Position numbers and translations under genes: made by a program. The notes below the pieces were generated by a model. That model was not told the origin of the DNA, made no database searches, and saw nothing but the letters and a program-made list of their open reading frames with translations. From positions 186,001 to 250,000 of the forward strand of contig JBAJFE010000011.1 in NCBI GenBank assembly GCA_037903355.1: 64,000 nt of DNA, in the 5' to 3' direction. Positions 24,050 through 33,541 of the stretch are shown here, piece after piece. The DNA comes from Trichuris trichiura (lineage: Eukaryota > Nematoda > Enoplea > Trichinellida > Trichuridae). Numbering within the stretch: the stretch's first letter is position 1; every line of letters starts with the position of its first letter.

Positions 24050-27000
24050 TCAATTCACCAGACGCAAGTGTCGTACGAATCTGTTCAGCCGTTCCTTAGA
24101 CATAGGTTTCGTCAGTGCGTCAGCCATCATTAGATGAGACGGACAGTACTTGACTTCAAGAAGATTTCCTTGTCGTAAATCTTTCAGCAGATGATATTTT
24201 ACGCTTATGTGCTTCGTCCTATCATTAAGGCGATCTGATTCGACGAGACGAATGCATCCCTGGTTATCTTCAAACATAGTCGTGGCTTTTGTTTGAGAGA
24301 TACCAAAGTCTTCAAGTAGTTGCCTTAACCACAACAATTCTTTAAAAGCTTCTGCCATTGCAACATACTCGGCTTCAGTAGAAGATAAAGCAACAATCGT
24401 TTGCTTCTTTGTAGACCAAGAAATGATGGTTTCACCGAGCTGAAACAGATATCCACTGGTTGATTTTCGATCGGCTTTATCTCCTGCCCAATCGGCATCA
24501 ACGTATCCCTGCAATACAGGCTTGCTCATCGCACTGAAATATAGCTTCATGTCCTTGGTGCCTGCCAAATAACGTAGCACTCGTTTAACGGATTTCCAAT
24601 CATACTCTGTAGGCGACTCTACACGGCGGCACAGTAAACTCACTGCTAAGGCTATGTCTGGTCGGCTAACTGTGGCTATGTACAACAGTGACCCAATAAC
24701 TTGTCGATACTTGACGCTATTCGGTAAAGGATCACTGGATTCATTCGTAGTTGATAAATAGCCAGTTTCCATAGGTGTTCCCATCGGCTTTGCTTCTGAC
24801 ATGCCTAACCTTTCGAGCAATTGCTCTATTTTACCAGACTGATGCAGTAGAAACGAACCATCTTCTTTGCGTTCTATCTGCATTCCCAGATAGTGTGAAA
24901 CTTTTCCAAGATCCTTGATGACAAAATATTTATGTAGTTGTGCACCAACATTTCGCGTAATGGCTTCAGTTTCTCCAGCAACAAGTAAGTCGTCAACATA
25001 CAACAGTACGTATGTTGTACTGCCGCTCGATTCCTTTCTTGTGTATAAACATAAGTCTGCTTTTGCGCGCTGGAAACCGAGGTCTGCAAGCGTTTCTGTG
25101 GCTTTCTTGTTCCAGGCGCGTGCTGACTGTTTCAGGCCATAAATACTGCGTTTCAATCGTAATACAAAATCTTCTTTTCCTGGCTCTTCAAAACCTGGCG
25201 GCTGTTGCATGTACAATTCTTCTTGAATCTCACCGTTGAGGAACGCACATTTTACGTCAAAATGACGAACATGCAGAAAACGTGTAGCTGCTATGCTAAG
25301 TAGCGTTCGAATGGTTTCATGTCTGACTACAGGTGCAAAAGTTTCATCGTATTCTTCACCGTAGCGCTGCGAGAATCCACGTGCTACCAGCCTTGCTTTA
25401 TATGTATCGATTGCGCCATCTGCATTTCTCTTTAATTTGAATACCCATTTCGACGATATTACCTTGCCTCCAGCAGGTAACTTAACTAGTTCCCAGACTT
25501 CTCGATTCCTTAGTGATGTCAGTTCTTCTTTAGCCGCTGCCATCCATTTGTCCCGTTCATTAGGTGGCAAACTTAGCATTTCTTCCCATGAAGATGGCTC
25601 ACTTGCTTTATCAATCAGCACCTTATAACTAAGCTTTCGAGGAGGAATGCCTTTGTTAATTCGCTGAGATCTTCGCGGTCCTTGAAGTGATAAATTTTCG
25701 TTTCTGCTTGCCTCTGTATCACTTTCTGACTGTGGTTCATGCCACGGTGACCCAAAGATATCTTCCACTTTTACCTGAGTGGCACGTTTAGATGGGTCGA
25801 TCGACCCATCGATCTCCCCTTCTTGCATTAGACTTATTGCCCCTTCTGAAGTCGCTGTTTCTTGTTCTGTAGCACGTGCATACTGTCGATCTTCTTCGAC
25901 AATTTTTACTGAACGGCTTATCCATACCTTGTTGCTCGTAGGATCTAGCAGTCTGTAACCTTTCGTAGCGTCTTCAGAACATTTGGCCAGTTGAACACCG
26001 TCAGCCAATCGTTCATTGTTCAGCCTTTTTATGGCTCCCATGTCGCGATGTCCCAAACGTCTGTGCCATCTGTGAATACAAACTTTGTTTTTCATCGTGA
26101 AAGCGGCGTCTGTGCGAAACTGGTGTTTCAATTTGAACAATGCGCCATCCATAGTTGCCATCGCGATAACAGTTGATTTCCAAGAAATTAAGCATGTAGT
26201 CCTTTTAAATGTAACCGTGCAACCGCCACACGTCAAACGTTGGACAGATAAAAGTCCTCCTTCAAGCGATGGAACGTACAGTACCTCTTTGAGATGAATC
26301 CTTTCAATCGTACCAGTTGGCGTTATGCAAAACAGCCATCCTTCACCAATACCTTCAGATTGAGCTGGATTGCTATCAGCAAGATAAACAGTCGCTTTCG
26401 TTGGTCGCAAGGACGTAAAGAAGTCTTTGTCATTGGTCATGTGACTTGTAGCTCCTGAGTCTACATACCACTGACCTCTACATGCTTTGCATGTTCGATC
26501 ATGCGCAGCAAAAGAAAGATGACGGACTGCATCTGCCACTACGTTGACATCACGTGCCTCATTATGACGTTTCTCATCACGAGCAATATGTTTAGCCTTT
26601 TCCTCTTTTTCAAACTGACGCTTGTACTTACGGCAATTGGCCTTTATGTGCCCTTTCTTCCTGCAGAAGTAGCATTCTCGATCTTCTGACCTAGTCGGTC
26701 TAGTCCAAGCTGTCTTCTTTGGTTTAGCCTGTCTATGCTCGTATCGTGCTATCGATTTTAGCGCTGTTTCGCTGCTGTTCTGGTTACGACTATCCTCTAT
26801 ACGACGCTGATATTCGTCTAAGAGCTTTCCGGTGACGTACTCAACAGTCAAGTCAGCTTCGTTCCTTCCTTCCAGTGCCGTAATTAACGCAGAGTAGGAA
26901 TCCGGGAGGCTGCAGAGCATGACAGCAACTAGATCGTCATCTTCAATGTTTTTGCCCATTCCTCGCAACTGAGCAACAATTTCCAACATCGCGTTAAGAT

Positions 27001-27358
27001 GCGATTGCATCGTACCGTGGGTAAACCTCATGCTGTACAACTTACGTTTCAAGTATAGTCGATTGCCAATTGACGATCGCTCATGCAAACGTTGCAATGC
27101 CTGCCACATTTCTCGAGCAGTTTCAAGCTGCGTAAGATGAAGCAATTGATCATCTTCAACTGTAAGACAAATCGCAGCAATTGCCTTGCTTTCGCGTTGA
27201 TGCCAGCCGTGTGGTGTTGGTTCCGGTTTAATATCGTTCACAACATCCCACAGGCCATCTCTCATCAACAGGACTTTCATCTTCAACTTCCATATGTGGT
27301 AGTTGGAACCATTCAACTTTGTGATCAGCAACTTCGCTTGGTCGCTGTCAGTGCCCAT
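24050..27358 (-). CDS. Copia-type Gag-Pol polyprotein, 1102 aa, lacking integrase catalytic core
   Basis: A single uninterrupted frame. In order: UBN2-type Gag (about residues 1-200); a CCHC zinc knuckle CYFCRKKGHIKANC (about 228); an aspartic protease with WYVDSGATSHM (about 295); the gag-pre-integrase motif HRWHRRLGH (about 430); a short integrase C-terminal piece with YRLLDP (about 465); reverse transcriptase from about 630 with LLYVDDLLV (about 788); and RNase H with DADWAGD...KSTSGY (about 950) and SSTEAEY. Typical copia polyproteins are near 1400 residues. Here the CxxC half of the integrase zinc-binding site and the whole D,D(35)E core are absent between residues about 440 and 465, with the frame kept. 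The element therefore could not integrate using its own integrase. The first Met, at 27358, lies 93 bp downstream of the 5' LTR. Confidence 0.95.
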   Translation of the reverse strand: MGTDSDQAKLLITKLNGSNYHIWKLKMKVLLMRDGLWDVVNDIKPEPTPHGWHQRESKAIAAICLTVEDDQLLHLTQLETAREMWQALQRLHERSSIGNRLYLKRKLYSMRFTHGTMQSHLNAMLEIVAQLRGMGKNIEDDDLVAVMLCSLPDSYSALITALEGRNEADLTVEYVTGKLLDEYQRRIEDSRNQNSSETALKSIARYEHRQAKPKKTAWTRPTRSEDRECYFCRKKGHIKANCRKYKRQFEKEEKAKHIARDEKRHNEARDVNVVADAVRHLSFAAHDRTCKACRGQWYVDSGATSHMTNDKDFFTSLRPTKATVYLADSNPAQSEGIGEGWLFCITPTGTIERIHLKEVLYVPSLEGGLLSVQRLTCGGCTVTFKRTTCLISWKSTVIAMATMDGALFKLKHQFRTDAAFTMKNKVCIHRWHRRLGHRDMGAIKRLNNERLADGVQLAKCSEDATKGYRLLDPTSNKVWISRSVKIVEEDRQYARATEQETATSEGAISLMQEGEIDGSIDPSKRATQVKVEDIFGSPWHEPQSESDTEASRNENLSLQGPRRSQRINKGIPPRKLSYKVLIDKASEPSSWEEMLSLPPNERDKWMAAAKEELTSLRNREVWELVKLPAGGKVISSKWVFKLKRNADGAIDTYKARLVARGFSQRYGEEYDETFAPVVRHETIRTLLSIAATRFLHVRHFDVKCAFLNGEIQEELYMQQPPGFEEPGKEDFVLRLKRSIYGLKQSARAWNKKATETLADLGFQRAKADLCLYTRKESSGSTTYVLLYVDDLLVAGETEAITRNVGAQLHKYFVIKDLGKVSHYLGMQIERKEDGSFLLHQSGKIEQLLERLGMSEAKPMGTPMETGYLSTTNESSDPLPNSVKYRQVIGSLLYIATVSRPDIALAVSLLCRRVESPTEYDWKSVKRVLRYLAGTKDMKLYFSAMSKPVLQGYVDADWAGDKADRKSTSGYLFQLGETIISWSTKKQTIVALSSTEAEYVAMAEAFKELLWLRQLLEDFGISQTKATTMFEDNQGCIRLVESDRLNDRTKHISVKYHLLKDLRQGNLLEVKYCPSHLMMADALTKPMSKERLNRFVRHLRLVN

Positions 27359-27437
27359 GCTTCATCAATAGAAAGCACTAGTTGAGGACGCTGCTTCAGT
27401 TGAACGACTTGCTGACGCTGGCGCAGAGGGAACTATT

Positions 27438-27451
27438 CTGGGCCCATAACC
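27438..27451 (-). other. Primer-binding site matching tRNA-iMet anticodon arm
   Basis: Directly inside the 5' LTR the plus strand reads CTGGGCCCATAACC, the anticodon stem-loop sequence of eukaryotic initiator tRNA-Met. The minus-strand RNA is thus complementary to the middle of that tRNA rather than to its 3' end, as in Drosophila copia, which is primed by a 5' half-tRNA. Confidence 0.85.
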
Positions 27452-27637
27452 TGTTGGATATTTATTCCTGTTGGATGCATCAACGCGAGTAAAAACAAAA
27501 AGAGAAAAAAAGTAAGAGCGAACTACGCAGGGGAGGACACAACCTACAGTACTAATTGCAATAGTAATGTATGAATGTGAGACAGCGTGTTTCATCAACA
27601 AAACTAATTGGTGATGTAGACAGCGCCACTGCCAACA
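27452..27637 (-). repeat. 5' LTR of the copia element
   Basis: 186 bp, TGTTGG...CCAACA, matching the other LTR apart from roughly eight substitutions and one base in an A run. Promoter of the element by position. Confidence 0.95.
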
Positions 27638-28780
27638 AAAGGAAACTGTCCCATAGCAACCATAACGCAAAACAACAAACGTACCATGAAGGGAAACTAG
27701 ACCAAGTGGTACAGTAAGGATTTAAGTTTTATAAAGTACACGCAGGTTGTCTGCTAGTTTAACAAAGCATGCATGAATTAGACGTTGAGCTTATCGTTGC
27801 TGCTTCCATCTGCTTCCAGCAGCTACACGAAGCAAATTTTTCTTATCTATTGAAGACAGAAAACTCTTCCCCAGCAATTACAGCGCATAATACTAAACGC
27901 ACAATAGAGAACAAATTAAGCACTACAGTGAACATGTAGGATTTGATAAAGTACACGCACGTTTTAAGGCTATTTAGACAAACCCGCGGGTATTAAATTT
28001 TTGACTTCTTGTTGTTGCTCTTCCTGCCCTCAGCGTCTACATAAAATAAATTTCACTCAGCTACTGAAGTCAAGAAATCCTTCGCTAGCAGTTAGAATGC
28101 ATAAAAATAAACGTGCCGTAAAAAGAAGAAAAACGATGTAATACAGTAAGCATTTAAGATTTCATAAAAAGTGCGCAAGTTAAAATGCTATTTAAACCAA
28201 CCGTACATTGAGATTTCTGTCGTCGCTTGCTGCTGCCTTCGCTGGCTACGTAAAATAAATTTAGCGTAGCTGCTGAAGAGAGTAGACTATTCTTTAGCAA
28301 CTGCAAGGCATAATAACAATTGCGCGATAAAAAGAAACCAAACGAATTAGTACAGTAAATAGTCAAGATTTCGTAAAGTATACGCAAGTTTTAATGCTAT
28401 TAAAGCCAACCGTGGTGGTTTAAGACATTGAACTGCTGGTCGTTATTTCCTCCTGCGTTCCGCAGCTTTGTAAAATAAATTTTCCTTAGCCATTGACGAG
28501 AGCAAGCTTTTCCCGCGCCTTTGCAATGCAAAACAATAAACAAAACAGTACAGGAATATTTAAGATTTCGTAAAGTGTGCGCAGGTTTTAATGCTATTTA
28601 AACGAACCGTTTAACTTGTAGGTTTTGAACTTCTTCCGATTTTTTCCTCGTGCCCCCCGCGCCTGCATGATGTAGATCTTACGTAGACACTGGAGACAGG
28701 AGATCGTTGCCTGACATTTACTACGCATAACAATACCTTCTCAATGAAAAAGTAAAAGAAGTTGAGTGAGCTCTTTACCA

Positions 28781-30485
28781 GTTGAATAAGCGCCCTATTT
28801 ATGCAAGAAAAGGCGCTCAGAACGTATTGGAATAAATCGCGATTCCATTGCACTATGATGGTATAGTTACTTTGGCCTCGTAGAACGTTGGGAGTTGCAA
28901 AGCTTCAATTTGAACCGTTTATTCTGTTCCAATGCCGTTAACCGATTCCTTGTAGAGTGCTATTAATATTCTGACGCACACTTTTCACCCTTTTCTTCTT
29001 GCGTACAGAACAAAAAATTATCTTTGACGTCAGAGAAACTGCGCGAGTAATCAAAATTTGGCCGCAGTTTTTTACGGAACATGTTCTCCTTCCGTAAAGG
29101 TCTGCCACCTATCAAAATGCACAATTTTAAAATGTGAGCGTTCAGCGAAGGAAACTCTGTTTGTCAAGTAAAAGCATTTTTTCTCCGCCTTCTTCGTTGC
29201 TATTTGATTGAATTCAAATGAAGTACTGTATTACAAAAAACTTCACAGGTAGGATTGCAGAGGTACGGTGAGAACGCGATCTGGCCCCAAAGAGCACTTG
29301 CTTTCTTGCTGCCGACCATTTTCAAAGCGTTTTTAATGCGCAGAGAGTAACAAACAATTTTGTACCTTTAACGAAAAACTATCACCGTTGAAAGTTTTCA
29401 AAATACATGATAATTCAGCCGTTATCTAAAACCGCATTTGCACTGGTTCTTTCAAGCACAGAAACATTTCAAAAATTTTCTGGTCAAACTCTTGCTTACT
29501 TTCGATGTCTCACCCGCATATCAACACGGGAGTTCTCAAATGCTCCCTAAAGCATTATGTACTTGAATTTCGTTCACTGTAATTACGCTTGGGAAATGAT
29601 TTAAACATCCAGCAGAGGCTAAGAGCATTTAAAGCATACATCTCTTTTACATATACACGGTGGCAGTTCCTGCTGACTTGCTTTATCGATTCCGTAAGTA
29701 AAAGTGAAAAAACCATTTTTCATTCATAGAAACCACTGTTTATTGACGCATCACGTGAGTCATACTGACGCGGTAACTTTTTGGTAAGCAAAATTTTAGA
29801 GATGACCTCTTATTCTGTCAAGTACAGCGTTCTTATTGGACAGCAATGCTTTCGGTGCTTTTGTGACAAAAGCATTTGAGGCCTTCATTTTTACGTCGGC
29901 ACTGAAGGTAGGACAGCTCAAGTCTGCAAAGCTGCAGAGCTCTCAGTAACTCATCTAATTAAGAGGATGGATTACGCGCTATTTTTTTCTATGAAAACAA
30001 ACGAGCTCATTAGGAAGAACTACGTGTTCAAGGAACAAATGCTCTTATTGACAAAGACAATGAACATGTCTCTGTGAATAAGAGTGAACCTAGACAGCTT
30101 TGAACTATTCACTTAAGCGGTTGTTTTGCTCGTTAATCGTGGCGTGAAAGAGTTAAACAGATAGAAAGAATGTACTCATGCACAATTTAATCAGAATAGT
30201 CGCTAAGTAAAGAATTGACGTGGGATCTACTCTGCCATTGATTTATAAAACAGTGGAGCCATAAAGCTAAGACAAATTGGTCGCCTTCGTATTGGCCCTA
30301 GATCGAACGTGACGCAAAACGATAAGCACTGATAAAAATCAACTTACACACTGTTGTTTTGAACAGACGATGCTGTGTACCCATTGGCTCACAGTATTTA
30401 TGCAGCAAGACGGCAAGCAGCTTAGATGAACTGGATTCCACGTCATAACAGCACAGGTGCATTAAAAAAGACGAACAAGATAAAC
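28781..30485. other. Unassigned region
   Basis: No exon chain or repeat recognised. It begins where the satellite copies fade out and ends at the TATA element of the following small gene. Confidence 0.45.
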
Positions 30486-30493
30486 AGATCGTC

Positions 30494-30500
30494 TATAAAA
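30494..30500 (+). promoter_or_regulatory. TATA box-like element
   Basis: TATAAAA lies 36 bp before the start codon of the secreted cystatin-like gene. This fits a core promoter only if the 5' leader is very short; otherwise it is chance in AT-rich DNA. Confidence 0.35.
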
Positions 30501-30535
30501 AGGAAAAAGAAAGGTCAAAGTACGAATAACAAGGA

Positions 30536-32922
30536 ATGAAAGCTGAAAATGCAATTTCACTTCTCCTTCTTCTTATGCTGGCAGCTACTTTACATTGCAG
30601 TGGGACGATGAAGCGGCTCAAACGCCTTTCGGAAATTAAACTCTCACTAAAAGGAGTAAGCAAACAAAGAACGCGGACCAATTTCGTACGATTTTTCGGA
30701 TGTGTTAATTTTATGCCAAGCGAGTAGATTCTTGATGTTACAAGATGCCACGATTGGAAGCAAAGTTTAATCGTTTGTATTCCCCATACACATTCCCCCG
30801 CAACTGAGTCAATCAACAACAAACTAGAAAAGACGTTTTCCCTTCTTCTAATCAGTTAGCTAAACGAACCACTTACATAAAGGAACTTGTATTTTAGAAA
30901 GAATGTGTATGTTAAAATTCGCGAAAATTTATTAATAGTCATGAGCCCATTGGAATTCAAAGTTTTACAAAAATTAAAAATAAGTAACTTATTTCATTGA
31001 CGGTTAAAAACACAAATAGGTCGCTGAAACTTTTCAACATTTATTCAATTAAGTTTACTAGGTCTAAAGTGTTGTTTATCGTTGGCAGAAAGTATAAAAC
31101 AGCTTAAACAAATCTGCATACCACATTCTTATTGAAAGCCATTTGAAGCAACACTCTGAAGCGCTGCGCAACGACGAGAATTCTATTTTATTACTACGAC
31201 GCAAAAGATTTTAACGAAGTCAGCTAGCTGTTTTGTGCAAACGCTAAAGCTCAAAGTGCAAAAATGCAGAGTACTATATGTCAAAAAATTGTAAGCAAAA
31301 AGTGGCATTAAGATAAGGGGAATTCTGCTTTTGCGCCAAACTAGTACAACTTACATAATTCCTAGTCGAATTCTCTTAAAAGAGCATTGTGTCCCGCTGG
31401 ACACGAATTAGAATAACGTTTTCCAGCTATAGCTTTTAAAGTTAAGCTTGTAATAAAAAGCGCTGAAAATTAGTCACTCCAAAAGCATAATTCGAAATTG
31501 GTCAATGTGAATTCGTAGCGCAAAGCTCATTCGGATTTGCAAAGTCAACGTCAACGCAGAATGCAAATAAAACGTCTAGGTTGACGAGATTATTTAGTCT
31601 GACATAAAGATAAAGTATACAATACGTTTCATTGGTGATATTAGCTTTTTATGAAGAGTGCGTAAGCCCACATTCCTTCATTTCAGAGTAACAAATGGAA
31701 CAAGTATCCAAGCTGCCAAGGCAATCTGTCAAAAAATGCATTTCCTACGATAACAGATGAATTTTTTGACAGCAGCGAATCTATGCAAGTAAAGGTAAAT
31801 ATTCTTCTTTCCCTACTCGTATCACAGTGCACTGATGCACATATGATACACATACATACTGAATTCAGAAAAACCAATCAATACGCAATAACTGTTCGTT
31901 TAAGATCGATGATGGTGAAAATTTCAAGTTGGCAGCACACGCCCTTAGAGATCACAACAACATAACGAATCAACTCTTTATAATGCGAGTGACTAAATTA
32001 CTAAGCGCATTGGATCTACCAAAAAATGGCACAAGAAAACTGCAAATTGAAGCTCAACCAACAATTTGTACAAGCGATCAAGTAGAGGTAAAAAATACAA
32101 AAAACCTTTCCAAATCGTGTCCCTTTCCATAACATACACAGCACATCCTAATAGAAAAACCTTATTAACTAGTCAAGCTCAATCATACTAAGGTTGAACA
32201 TTGAGATTCAAAACATAAAGCGACATTCTGTTCGCGTGTCAAGCGATCCATCCATCAGTGAAACATTTAGCTACCTAACATTTCAATCAGATAAAATCGA
32301 CATCGCTTCATTTCTTCCAGTTACCAAAGTGTAAGATAAACCGTAAGCAAAACCTGATGATAGAACACGCTCATTTCGGAAGATTCAACTGACGAGATGC
32401 ACTGCAGACAATCAAAAGAAAGTACTGCACAGGTGAGCCCCACCAAAGAGCTGATATTCTAAAGCGTCATGCAATAATATTTGAAAAAAATCTTGTCGTA
32501 TAACAACAATTTTAATTCTTTACCTACGGTAATCAAACGCGTTTAGACATTTAATATATTTTCAAGTTCCTCTTGTTACTGTCCTCTCTTAAATGGGAGC
32601 TAAATTAAAAATCAGCTGTACATACACGTTTTCTTTCCGACTCGCAAAGAATTAATTTAATACACTGATAATGTTTTTGCGAAATTATGAATTTCAGATG
32701 AAACTGTCACAAATCTACACCAATTCCTGCATCGTCATACCGGTTTGTTATCTATGCGAATTTTTTGTCGAAGTTCCCAAAGTTAAACTGATGAAAGGCA
32801 AATGCAACCGACTGAAGCATCATGAGGACAAGAAAGGCGATCAAGGGAAGCCAGCAGCGAAAAAATGGTAATTACGTACCAACAATGAATTTGTCTACTT
32901 TTGTTTCAGCGAAAAGTTTTGA
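30536..32922 (+). CDS. Secreted cystatin-like protein (multi-exon, one junction unresolved)
   Basis: Exon 1 (30536-30655) encodes a clear signal peptide, Met-Lys, then a leucine-rich core ending in HCSG. Exon 2 (31687-31788 or -31794) and exon 3 (31869-32087) follow in phase 0. Exon 3 contains NFKLAAHALRDHNN, LFIMRVTKLLSA and LQIEAQPTIC, in the order of the cystatin helix, first hairpin and the Cys-containing strand. A small exon at 32321-32342 adds LPKC. Exon 32698-32867 adds CEFFVEVPKVKLMKGKC, like the final cystatin disulfide hairpin, and 32910-32922 ends the protein (CEKF, stop). The frame between 32342 and 32698 does not close cleanly, so an exon edge there is wrong or missing. The Gln-x-Val-x-Gly inhibitory loop is not conserved (LLSAL in its place) and the Pro-Trp of loop 2 is Pro-Lys, so cysteine-protease inhibition is doubtful. 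Fold assignment is inference. Confidence 0.45.
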
Positions 32923-33541
32923 AAAACTTGCGCGTAGCTCAGGTTGTTTTGGTTGAAAGTGAACGCAGTATAAAGAATTACCAAAAATTTAAATATCAAA
33001 AACAAAAAAGGCGGCCGGCAAAACCGCTGCATTTTCTTCCACTTCGGTACACGTCTATTCATTCTCCAAGGAGAAAGCGCTGGTTCAACTATGAAATCAT
33101 AATTTTTCAACTGCACTTCGACATCAATGTTTTAGCGCGCGCCAAATGTGACTACTGAATTTTAGTTATTCGGCAAGGAGAAAACTACTTTGACGAAGAG
33201 GGAATGGAGCAAGCTATGTAAAAACTTCGTGATCACTCTATTTCTGTTAAGATCGTTTAAAAAATGGGTTAGACTAAAGATATTACGGGAAGTCATAATT
33301 TTAATCAGCTAATTCAAACACCTAATATAGAAACTAATGCCTAATGTTTGTCTGCCAATAAATGCAGCGATCAAGTAGAGCCAATGTGGGATTGAAAAAC
33401 AACTGGAAAAGTATTTCATCAAGCTGAACCTGCTAATCATATTTGCGCGCTGCGTTTGGGAATTGTTTCAAAAAAAACGGAACATGTACCTGCTTCGCTG
33501 AGTAGAAAAGTTCATAATTCAATCTTCCCTACCACAAAATG
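32923..33541. other. Convergent intergenic spacer
   Basis: About 620 bp between the 3' end of the plus-strand cystatin-like gene and the 3' end of minus-strand claspin. An AATAAA signal occurs near 33356. No gene seen. Confidence 0.5.

Larger units (their letters stand above)
23836..27642 (-). mobile_element. Ty1/copia LTR retrotransposon, complete ends, integrase core deleted
   Basis: The element occupies 23841-27637 and reads on the minus strand. It has two LTRs with TG...CA ends, a perfect 5-bp target duplication AAAGG on both sides (23836-23840 and 27638-27642), a tRNA-iMet-type primer site, a single gag-pol frame of 1102 codons and a polypurine tract. The LTRs differ by about nine changes over 187 bp by eye, so the insertion is not recent. 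It sits inside one unit of the 215-bp satellite. Confidence 0.96.
21750..28780. repeat. Satellite-like tandem array, unit about 215 bp, with nested insertions
   Basis: A landmark resembling TTTCATAAAGTACGCAAGTTTTAATGC in pieces recurs near 21770, 21958, 22172, 22821, 23049, 23270, 23480, 23700, 27720, 27935, 28150, 28362 and 28560. Spacing is 198-228 bp except at the two insertions. Other conserved words are GAAGTAGTACAGTAA, CATAAAATAAATTTTCC and GCTTCCTCCTGCCTTCAGC. Copies are diverged but in one orientation. Subtracting the 4-kb retrotransposon plus its 5-bp duplication gives 218 bp for the broken unit; subtracting the foldback insertion gives 209 bp. Confidence 0.9.
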
